DNA of 64,000 nucleotides, from the NCBI RefSeq assembly GCF_900078365.1, contig NZ_LT598653.1, forward strand, positions 1 to 64,000. The letters run 5' to 3'. The DNA is from an uncultured Sphingopyxis sp. (GTDB taxonomy: Bacteria; Pseudomonadota; Alphaproteobacteria; Sphingomonadales; Sphingomonadaceae). Position 1 is the first letter of the stretch, and every line of letters starts with the position of its first letter. A model generated the notes under the pieces. The model was not told where the DNA came from, did no database searches, and saw only the letters and a list, made by a program, of their open reading frames with translations. Positions 1 to 8,351 of the stretch are shown here, piece after piece. A program made the translations under genes and the position numbers.

Positions 1-2
1 CC

Positions 3-3000
3 AATTCAGCGACGACGGGTGTGTTGACCCTCACCGATACGCTTGGGACGGGTCTGGATTTCACAGCGGTTACCGATGCCGGAGCTTTCACCTGCAACGC
101 GGCGAACCCGCTGGTCTGCACGCTGCCCGCGGGCACGGCCGTCGGCACCTATAGCCTCACCTATACCGCCACGGTGAATGCGAGCGCCACTGGAACGGTC
201 AGCAACGCCGTCCTCGGCTCTGGCCCGGATAGCCCCACCTGCATCGGCGATTGCGACATCGACACGCCCGTCATCGCGCCTGCCGTCACCTATGCCAAGA
301 CCGCCAGCACCGCGGGACCGGTCTCGAGCGGAGACGTGATCACCTTCACGCTGACAACGACCGTCGCGAACTCGCAGACCACCTCGGACGTGGTGCTGCT
401 GACCGACACGCTTGGCACCGGCCTCGACTTCACCGCCGTCGTCAGCGCCGGCGCCTACAGCGTCGATGCATCCGGCGCCCCGGTCGTGCGCTTTACCTTG
501 CCGGCCGGGACCGGTCCGGGCACATACAGCGTCGTCTATACCGCAACCGTCAACGCCTCGGCGACAGGGACGGTCAGCAATGTCGTCGTCGGCTCGGGCA
601 ACGACAATCCGACCTGTACCACGCAGTGCGGCACCGATACGCCGGTCGAGGACTCATCGGTCACTTACTCGAAGAGCGCTAACGCGACCCAGGTGAAGGT
701 GGGCGATGTCATCAGCTACACGCTGACCGCCACCGTCGCCAATTCGGCTACCACCGGGGTCGTCACGCTCACCGACACGCTCGGAACCGGTCTCGACTTC
801 ACCGCCGTCACCAGTGCCGGTATCTTCACCTGCAACGCGGCGAACCCGCTGGTCTGCACGCTGCCTGCCGGCACCGTGCCTGGCACATACAGTCTCACCT
901 ACACCGCCACCGTGAACGCGAGCGCGACCGGCAGCGTAACCAACGCCGTGCGGGGATCTGGTCCAGACAATCCGTCCTGCACGGGCAGCTGCGACACCGA
1001 TACGCCCGTGATCGCGCCTGCGGTCAGCTATGCCAAGACCGCGGACACGGCGGGTCCGGTCTCGACCGGCGATGTCATCACCTTCACGCTGACGACGACG
1101 GTTGCCAATTCGCAGACCACGTCGGACATCGTGCTCCTGACCGATACGCTTGGCACGGGCCTCGATTTCACGGCGGTCGTCAGTGCCGGCGCTTACACGG
1201 TCGACGCTTCGGGCGCGCCGATCGTGCGCTTCACCCTGCCTGCCGGCTCTGGCCCTGGCACCTACAGCGTCGTCTATACCGCAACCGTCAACGCGGCGGC
1301 GACCGGGATGGTCAGTAATGTCGTGGTCGGCTCGGGCGGCGACAATCCCACCTGTACCACCCAGTGCGGCACCGATACGCCCGTCGCCGATCCCGTGGTC
1401 ACCTATGCCAAGAGCGTCTCGGCTCCCGGCACGCCCGTTCACGTCGGTGACGTCCTGACCTATACGCTGACCGCAACAGTCGCGAGCTCGCCCACCCGAG
1501 CTATCCTTACCCTGACCGATACGCTGGGTGCAGGGCTCGACTTCACGGCGGTCACCGATGCCGGCGCTTTCACCTGCAACGCGGCGAACCCGCTGGTCTG
1601 CACGCTGCCTGCCGGCACCGCGGTGGGCACCTACAGCCTCACCTACACCGCCACGGTGAATGCAAGCGCCACGGGCACGGTCAATAATGCGGTCGTCGGT
1701 TCGGGCGGCGACACGCCGACCTGCGCGGGAAGCTGCTCGACCGAAACACCGGTCGAAAATCCCACGGTGACCTACGCGAAATCGGTCACGGCGCCGGCTG
1801 CAACGGTCAGTGTCGGCGACGTCCTGACCTATACGCTGACGGCGACCATCACCAATTCGCCGACCACTGCCGTATTGACCCTGACGGACACAATGGGTGA
1901 AGGCCTCGACTTCACCGCGGTCACCAATGCCGGCGCCTTTGCCTGCAATGCGGCCAATCCGCTGGTCTGTACGCTGCCTGCGGGGACAGCGCCCGGCACC
2001 TACAGCCTCACCTACACCGCGACGGTGAATGCGAGCGCGACCGGAAGCGTGACCAATGCCGTAGCCGGCACGGGCGACGACAACCCAACCTGCGCGGGGA
2101 ACTGCGGCACTGACACGCCACTGGCAGCCCCGGCTGTGACCTATGCCAAATCGGTGGCGGGTCCGGCCGAAGTGAAAGCCGGCGACGTCCTGACCTATAC
2201 GCTGACCGCGACCGTCACCAATTCGGCGACGACCGCTATCCTGACCCTGACGGACACGCTGGGCACCGGTCTGGATTTCACCGCGGTCACCGATGCCGGG
2301 GTCTTCACCTGCAATGCGGCGAACCCGCTGATCTGCACCCTGCCGGCGGGAACCGCACCGGGCACCTACAGCCTGACCTATACGGCGACCGTCAACGCGC
2401 AGGCCTCTGGTTCGGTAACCAATACGGTCGTCGGCACGGGCGACAATACGCCCACGTGCGCAGGCAATTGCGGAACCGACACACCGGTCGCGGCGCCCGT
2501 CATCAGCGTCGTCAAGTCGGCCGATCCGGCAGCAGGCGAGACCGTTCAGGTGGGGCAGACGATCAACTATTCGCTGGTGGCGACCGTCGCCAACGGCGCG
2601 ACGACCGAGCCGCTGACCTTGGTCGACACACCCGACCCGGGCCTGACGATCGTCAGCATGCCAGCCGGCTGCGTGGCGACCGGCGGGGAAATCACCTGCA
2701 CGCTTCCCGCCGGCACGCCGGTCGGGACGCACAGCCTGACCTACACCGCGACCGTCAATGATCAGGCGGGCGAGATGGTCCGTAACCTGGTGACGGCTGC
2801 CGGTGGTGGCGGAACCTCGGTGCCGAGCTGCGACGCCTGCGCGACCGAACACAAGGTCGAACTGCCGCTCATCCGCCTCGTCAAGGCCGCCGCGGTGCGC
2901 GAGGCCAGGATCGGCGATCTGGTCCGCTACACGCTCTCGGTCGAGAATGTCGGCGAGCGCGACCTGATCGGCGGTAACATCGTCGATATGCCGCCGGCCG

Positions 3001-4592
3001 GTTTCACCTATGTCGAAGGTTCGCTGCAGGTCGTCGACGGTGACAATATGGCCAGCGTCTCTGGCCAGAGTCCGCTGCGGTTCGAAGGCATCGACGTTCG
3101 CGCTGGGGAGACCGCCACGCTCGCCTATCTGATGCGGGTCGGGGCCGGCGTCCGCCAGGGCACGCACATCAACCAGGCCCAGGTCTATTCGGGCCAGAAT
3201 GTGCCCGTATCCAATCCGGCGACGGCGCAGGTCGAGCTGGTCGGCGATCCCTTGGTCGATGAGAGCCTGATCTTCGGCACGGTCTTCGATGACCGCGACG
3301 GCGACGGTTGGCAGGACAGCGCAGAACTGACGGGTCTGACGGTCCAGGGTGGTTTCGCACCGGACGCCTATGTGCCCGGCTCGACCACGGTCGATCGCGG
3401 CAAGGGCATGACACCCGAACCCGATGCGAGCGCTCCCCTCCTGCATGGCATCCGTCTTGACGGCATCGGCGCACGTCAGTCCGAGGCCGATCCGATCGAC
3501 AAGCATCGGATCGTGATCCGCCAGCGGCTGACTGTGCCGACCTTCACCGACGATTTCGTCCTCACCAACGGTCAGGGTGTCACGGTTCGCATGAATGCGG
3601 CCGGCGAGACCCGGGTCGAGAAGAGCGGCGATGCGGCCAAGGGCCTGAACGGTGCCGACCCACGGGTGACACGCAATGTCTCACAAGGCGAAGGCGGCTA
3701 TGTGGTCGACTATATCGTCGAGAATGCCGGCATTGACGAACGCGGCATTCCCGGCGTGCGCATCGCTTCGGTCGAAGGTCTCGTCATGGAGACCGATCAA
3801 TATGGCCGCTATCATCTGGAAGGCGTGCCCGGCGGTCTATGGCAGCGCGGCCGCAACTTCATCCTGAAGGTCGATCCCACCACCCTGCCTGACGGTGCGG
3901 CGTTCACGACGGACAACCCGCTGCTGCGCCGGATCACCCCGGGCCTGCCCGTCCGGTTCGACTGGGGCGTGAAGCTGCCTGTCGCACTGATCGAAGGCCG
4001 CACCGAGACGATCGAACTGGAGTTGGGCCGCGTGATCTTCGCGCCGGGCAGCGCCGAGGTGCGGGAGCAGTACCTCCCGGTGATCGAGCGGATGGCCGCC
4101 AAGGTGAATGAATATCAGGGCGGTGAAGTGGTTATCGACGCCAACGGCGACACAGAGGCGCTGGCGTTCGATCGCGCCGAGGCGGTGAAGGCAGCCCTCC
4201 TCCCCCGGCTGGATCCGGCCTCGGCGCAAAATCTCGTCATTACCGCGCGCGGCCGGGTCGACGATCCGTCCTCAATGGTGGTCGGGATCGACGAGGGCGG
4301 AGCTCTGCTGGGAACCGTCCTGTTCGACACCGACAAGTCGGACATCAGGCCCGAGTTCGGACCGTTGCTCGACAAGGTTGCGACCTGGATCGCCAAGCAG
4401 GGCGGCGGGGTCATCGCGATCGTGGGCCACACCGATGTCCGCGCGTCATTCGACTACAACACGGCGCTCGGCATGCGGCGCGCCAGGGCGGTCTATGACG
4501 CGATCGCCGAACGGGTTCCACCAGACATCCGAACAAAATTCCGTGTCGAGAGCAGCAACGATCCGACGGCCCCCGTCGGCGAGCAGAAGTGA
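3..4592 (+). CDS. DUF11 tandem-repeat surface protein with two C-terminal OmpA-like domains (5' partial)
   Basis: The frame is open from the window edge, so the true start lies upstream; 1529 residues are visible. Eight DUF11-type repeats of about 120-125 residues (the first truncated) occupy roughly the first 930 residues, each with a TLTDTLGTGLDFTAV-like strand and a TYTATVNA strand. Most carry two cysteine pairs (CNAANPLVC and CxxxC), so disulfide-stabilised domains are likely. Repeats 2 and 4 use an alternative central segment (SVDASGAPVVRF) without the first pair, which implies duplication of a two-repeat block. A divergent DUF11 unit, a DDRDGDGWQDS calcium-type segment and two OmpA-like domains follow; the last has FDTDKSDIRPEFG and GHTDVRASFDYNTALGMRRA and should bind peptidoglycan. 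The role is probably structural or adhesive at the cell surface. The next gene follows after 14 nt, suggesting an operon. Confidence 0.85.
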   Translation, partial: NSATTGVLTLTDTLGTGLDFTAVTDAGAFTCNAANPLVCTLPAGTAVGTYSLTYTATVNASATGTVSNAVLGSGPDSPTCIGDCDIDTPVIAPAVTYAKTASTAGPVSSGDVITFTLTTTVANSQTTSDVVLLTDTLGTGLDFTAVVSAGAYSVDASGAPVVRFTLPAGTGPGTYSVVYTATVNASATGTVSNVVVGSGNDNPTCTTQCGTDTPVEDSSVTYSKSANATQVKVGDVISYTLTATVANSATTGVVTLTDTLGTGLDFTAVTSAGIFTCNAANPLVCTLPAGTVPGTYSLTYTATVNASATGSVTNAVRGSGPDNPSCTGSCDTDTPVIAPAVSYAKTADTAGPVSTGDVITFTLTTTVANSQTTSDIVLLTDTLGTGLDFTAVVSAGAYTVDASGAPIVRFTLPAGSGPGTYSVVYTATVNAAATGMVSNVVVGSGGDNPTCTTQCGTDTPVADPVVTYAKSVSAPGTPVHVGDVLTYTLTATVASSPTRAILTLTDTLGAGLDFTAVTDAGAFTCNAANPLVCTLPAGTAVGTYSLTYTATVNASATGTVNNAVVGSGGDTPTCAGSCSTETPVENPTVTYAKSVTAPAATVSVGDVLTYTLTATITNSPTTAVLTLTDTMGEGLDFTAVTNAGAFACNAANPLVCTLPAGTAPGTYSLTYTATVNASATGSVTNAVAGTGDDNPTCAGNCGTDTPLAAPAVTYAKSVAGPAEVKAGDVLTYTLTATVTNSATTAILTLTDTLGTGLDFTAVTDAGVFTCNAANPLICTLPAGTAPGTYSLTYTATVNAQASGSVTNTVVGTGDNTPTCAGNCGTDTPVAAPVISVVKSADPAAGETVQVGQTINYSLVATVANGATTEPLTLVDTPDPGLTIVSMPAGCVATGGEITCTLPAGTPVGTHSLTYTATVNDQAGEMVRNLVTAAGGGGTSVPSCDACATEHKVELPLIRLVKAAAVREARIGDLVRYTLSVENVGERDLIGGNIVDMPPAGFTYVEGSLQVVDGDNMASVSGQSPLRFEGIDVRAGETATLAYLMRVGAGVRQGTHINQAQVYSGQNVPVSNPATAQVELVGDPLVDESLIFGTVFDDRDGDGWQDSAELTGLTVQGGFAPDAYVPGSTTVDRGKGMTPEPDASAPLLHGIRLDGIGARQSEADPIDKHRIVIRQRLTVPTFTDDFVLTNGQGVTVRMNAAGETRVEKSGDAAKGLNGADPRVTRNVSQGEGGYVVDYIVENAGIDERGIPGVRIASVEGLVMETDQYGRYHLEGVPGGLWQRGRNFILKVDPTTLPDGAAFTTDNPLLRRITPGLPVRFDWGVKLPVALIEGRTETIELELGRVIFAPGSAEVREQYLPVIERMAAKVNEYQGGEVVIDANGDTEALAFDRAEAVKAALLPRLDPASAQNLVITARGRVDDPSSMVVGIDEGGALLGTVLFDTDKSDIRPEFGPLLDKVATWIAKQGGGVIAIVGHTDVRASFDYNTALGMRRARAVYDAIAERVPPDIRTKFRVESSNDPTAPVGEQK

Positions 4593-4606
4593 GGGAGGGC
4601 CAGACC

Positions 4607-7600
4607 ATGAAAAACCCGTTCCTCAATCTCACCCTCGCCAGCCTGATGGCCAGCGTTGCGATGCCAGCTCTGGCCCAGAATGCGACGCAGATCGCGGACG
4701 ATCGCACCGACGAGAGCGGCGATACGCTCGACTGTTCGGACGAGAGCTGCACAGACGACAGCGGCACCGTCTTCCGCTTGCGCACCCGCAGCTATGCGCG
4801 GCCGGTCACAAGCGGAACGAACGAACGCTCGTCATCGGAAGCGCTGCAACCTGACCGGCGCGTTACAATCGCGACGGAACAGCCGGGGCAGGCGACGGCG
4901 ATCGGCAAATTCTCGATCTCGCTGCCCAATGGCGGCGTGATCTGGGCCACGGAGGATCCCACGCTCGGCCAGCCCGAGCTCTCCGTCTCGGCGCCCTCCA
5001 TGGTCGCCTATGACGGGACGCGGATTGTCGACCCGGTGCAGTTCTTCGTGCGGGGCAATTATCCGGGTTTCATCAGGAAGCTCGAAATCTCGATCTATCG
5101 CAGCACCGATGCCGATCTCATCGAGCCGCTGGCCGTCGTTCCGCTCGATGTCGCCGCCGTTACCCAGACGAACTGGGATGGTGCGCTTCCGGGCAAATAT
5201 CGCTTCCGCACCGGCGACGAACTCATTTACGTCCTTCGCGCCTATGGTGAAAACGGAGCGTTCGACGAGACCACCCAGCGTCGCCTGCAGCTCGTGCGGC
5301 CCGAGGATGTCGCGCGCAATAACCAGCTCTTGCGCAACAATGTCGAGAAGACGCTCGGCACCGCGCTCACGACCGAGCAGGCGCGCACGCAGAATCTGAT
5401 CAACGACGTATTCAGCGGAAATGGCCTGCGCCAGCAGAACATCGCCATCCGCGGCTCGCGTATCCGCATCCAGGGCCGCAACCTGCCGCAGAACGAGCAG
5501 CTCACGATCAATGGCGAATCCTATCCCGTCGATTTGGAACGCAAGTTCGTCGCCGAATATCTTTCGCCCATCGGTCGGCACAGCTTCGACATCGCCCTCG
5601 CCGGCAATGGCAGCGATACCGCCCAACATCACAAGCTCGATGTGGATGTGAGCGGCCGTTACTTCTTTGGCGTCGGCATCGCCGATCTCACCATTTCGCA
5701 GAACGATATCTCCGGCTCGATCGAGCCGTTCGCGGGCGATCCGCGCGCGAACGACGATATCCTTGCCGACGGTCGCCTCGCCTTCTATCTCAAGTCCAAG
5801 CTTGGCGGGCGCTATCTCGTGACGGCGCAGGCCGACACGACCGAGCGCGACATAGGCGATCTGTTCAAGGGCTTCGGCAAGGCCGATCCGCAGGACATCT
5901 TCCGCCGGCTCGATCCCGACCTCTATTATCCCGTCTATGGCGACGATTCGACCACCTATCGCGACATCGACACGATGGGCCGCTTCTATCTGCGCGTCGA
6001 TTGGGACAAGAACCAGGCGCTGTGGGGCAATTACCAGACCGGCATTACCGGGACGGATTATGCGCAATATATTCGTTCGCTTTACGGGGCGGCGCTGAGC
6101 TGGCGGTCGAACGGTAACAATAAATGGGGCGACCCGAAGTCCGAGCTGCGCGCCTTCGGATCGCAGGCCCAGACCGCGCCCGGCCACAATGAGTTCATCG
6201 GTACTGGTGGCAGTCTCTACTATCTGCGCCACACCGATCTGCTGCCGGGCTCCGACATCGTCTATCTGGAGACCAGAGACCGCACGACCGGTCGCGCTGA
6301 AAACCGGGTCCAGCTGACACGCGGCGCCGATTATGAGATTGACGAGTTGCAGGGCCGCATCATCCTCACCCGCCCGCTCGCCCAGATTACGCGCGAGAAT
6401 GCGCCGTCGCTCACGCGCGACGCGCCGCTCGACGGATATGAGCAGCGGCTGATCGTCGACTATGAATGGGTGCCCTCTAGCTTCGACAGCGACGAGATCA
6501 CCGCGGGCTTCCGGGGCAAGCAATGGTTCGGCGACCATCTGGGGATCGGCGCCACCTATGTCGACGAGAACCGCGCGGGCGCGGATTACAGCCTTTATGG
6601 CGGCGATATCACGTTGCAGGCGGGCAAGGGCACCTACCTCAAGGGCGAGTTCGCCCGCACCGAAGCCCTCGCCACGCCGACCTTCTTCTCGACCAATGGG
6701 GGCTTCGACTTTACGCGTCTCGGCGCCGCCGGGCCGTTGAAAGGCGACGCCAAGTCCATCGAGGCGCGGGTGAACTTCACGGAACTTGGCTTGACCGCGC
6801 TTGACTGGAGCGCGGGTGCCTGGTGGCGCGACACGGACGCCGGCTACTCCACCAGCCGCTACAATACCGGCTTGCCGACAACCGAATATGGCGGAGAGGT
6901 GCTCGGCAAGATCACGCCAAATCTCGGGATCTACGCGCGCTACAGCAAGGCAGAGAGCGGACCGAACAGCTTCCTCCAGATGCAGGGAAGCCTCGACTGG
7001 CGGATCGATGATGCGAACAGTTTTGCTGCGGAAATTCGCCGCGTCGAGGAGAATTCGGCCTTTACGGACGCTGCCGGCCTCCTTGGGGCAATCAAATATA
7101 CCCGCCGCATCGGGACCGCCCTTGACCTCTATGCGCAGGGTCAATTGACGCTCGATGACGATAGCGGCCGCTATCGCGACAATGACATGGTGCTCGCAGG
7201 GGGGCGCTATCTCTTCGGCGATCAGTCCTCGGTTGGCGCCGAAGTCAGCACCGGCGATCGCGGCGATGCTGCAACGGTGAACGCCGAGTACAAGCTTGCG
7301 CCCGACCATAGCATCTATGGCGCCTATACCTATTCGACCGACACCACGGAGTATGAGAATCTGCTCAATCCGACCCGCCAGAATGGCTGGACATTGGGAC
7401 AGCGCTGGCGCCTCTCCAACCAGGTCAACGTCTTCAACGAGAGCCAGTATCTCAAGGAACCGACCCAGTCGGGTCTCGCCCATACCTTTGGCCTCGACTT
7501 CTATCCTGCTCAGGGCTGGAGCACGGGTTTCACCTATCAGACGGGGGAGCTCAGGAATCAGGCGGGCGGTATCGTCGACCGGCAGGCGCTGAGCGTACGG

Positions 7601-8296
7601 CTGGGGCGGACCTCGCCGGACACCGACTGGCAGAGCAAGGTCGAATGGCGACGCGATACCGGGGCCGAGCGGCGCGAACAATGGGTCACCACCAACCGCA
7701 TCACCCACAAAATTAACGAAAGCTGGCGTCTCGCCGCCCGGTTCAACTACTCCGATACCAAAGACAATATGAACCCGCTGGCGGGCGCGAAGTTTGTCGA
7801 GGGCAATGTCGGCTTTGCCTGGCGGCCGTGGAACAACACGCGATGGGGCGTATTCGGCCGCTACACCTATCTTTATGACCTCGCGACGCTCGGTCAGGAA
7901 GGCGGCGCCGACTATGACCAGAAGTCACAGATATTCTCGCTCGAAGGTGTCCACCGGCTCGACCATCACTGGGAATTTGCCCTCAAGCTTGCACGGCGGG
8001 ATGGTGAGGTCCGCATGGGCCGTGGTACCGGCCAGTGGTTCGATTCTGCGACAAACTTTGCAGCTGGCCAGGTTCGCTATGAGGTTCTGTCCAAGTGGCA
8101 CGCTCTCGCCGAGTATCGCGTGCTCGACGTGAAGGACGGCGGCATCAGGCAAGGCTTCCTTGTTGGCCTCGATCGCGACGTCGCCAAGAATCTCAGAATT
8201 GGCGTCGGCTATAATTTCACAGAGTTCAGCGATGATCTGACGGACTTTGATTACGACCAGAAGGGCTTCTTTATCAATATCGTAGGGAGGTACTGA
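4607..8296 (+). CDS. Large outer-membrane beta-barrel protein with N-terminal Ig-like region
   Basis: This is a 1229-residue protein with a signal peptide ending near PALAQ. The ATG at 4607 was chosen because GAGGGAGGG (4591-4599) sits at good spacing and overlaps the upstream stop. An acidic, Asp/Ser/Cys-rich linker precedes a region with beta-sandwich character to about residue 400. The rest is a long run of alternating amphipathic strands rich in Tyr, Trp and Gly, ending in GFFINIVGRY, with the terminal aromatic typical of barrels folded by BamA. I see no TonB box or plug domain, so I do not call it a TonB-dependent receptor. Its position between two DUF11 proteins suggests it anchors or exports one of them, but that is inference. 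I do not recognise a characterised family member. Confidence 0.75.
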   Translation: MKNPFLNLTLASLMASVAMPALAQNATQIADDRTDESGDTLDCSDESCTDDSGTVFRLRTRSYARPVTSGTNERSSSEALQPDRRVTIATEQPGQATAIGKFSISLPNGGVIWATEDPTLGQPELSVSAPSMVAYDGTRIVDPVQFFVRGNYPGFIRKLEISIYRSTDADLIEPLAVVPLDVAAVTQTNWDGALPGKYRFRTGDELIYVLRAYGENGAFDETTQRRLQLVRPEDVARNNQLLRNNVEKTLGTALTTEQARTQNLINDVFSGNGLRQQNIAIRGSRIRIQGRNLPQNEQLTINGESYPVDLERKFVAEYLSPIGRHSFDIALAGNGSDTAQHHKLDVDVSGRYFFGVGIADLTISQNDISGSIEPFAGDPRANDDILADGRLAFYLKSKLGGRYLVTAQADTTERDIGDLFKGFGKADPQDIFRRLDPDLYYPVYGDDSTTYRDIDTMGRFYLRVDWDKNQALWGNYQTGITGTDYAQYIRSLYGAALSWRSNGNNKWGDPKSELRAFGSQAQTAPGHNEFIGTGGSLYYLRHTDLLPGSDIVYLETRDRTTGRAENRVQLTRGADYEIDELQGRIILTRPLAQITRENAPSLTRDAPLDGYEQRLIVDYEWVPSSFDSDEITAGFRGKQWFGDHLGIGATYVDENRAGADYSLYGGDITLQAGKGTYLKGEFARTEALATPTFFSTNGGFDFTRLGAAGPLKGDAKSIEARVNFTELGLTALDWSAGAWWRDTDAGYSTSRYNTGLPTTEYGGEVLGKITPNLGIYARYSKAESGPNSFLQMQGSLDWRIDDANSFAAEIRRVEENSAFTDAAGLLGAIKYTRRIGTALDLYAQGQLTLDDDSGRYRDNDMVLAGGRYLFGDQSSVGAEVSTGDRGDAATVNAEYKLAPDHSIYGAYTYSTDTTEYENLLNPTRQNGWTLGQRWRLSNQVNVFNESQYLKEPTQSGLAHTFGLDFYPAQGWSTGFTYQTGELRNQAGGIVDRQALSVRLGRTSPDTDWQSKVEWRRDTGAERREQWVTTNRITHKINESWRLAARFNYSDTKDNMNPLAGAKFVEGNVGFAWRPWNNTRWGVFGRYTYLYDLATLGQEGGADYDQKSQIFSLEGVHRLDHHWEFALKLARRDGEVRMGRGTGQWFDSATNFAAGQVRYEVLSKWHALAEYRVLDVKDGGIRQGFLVGLDRDVAKNLRIGVGYNFTEFSDDLTDFDYDQKGFFINIVGRY

Positions 8297-8351
8297 TGGC
8301 CGTAATTAAGAGAGGTCACATCGATGTGGGATTTCATTGGGGGGTAAAGGC

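Noticed and set aside
1..2800. Regularly spaced repeats resembling a CRISPR array
   Set aside because: The period is about 370 bp, every unit is in frame, and the repeats are DUF11 protein domains.
654..3506. Very long open frame on the minus strand (950 codons)
   Set aside because: It is the antisense of the repetitive DUF11 gene; the product is Arg/Gly/Asp low-complexity and repeats in step with the sense repeats.
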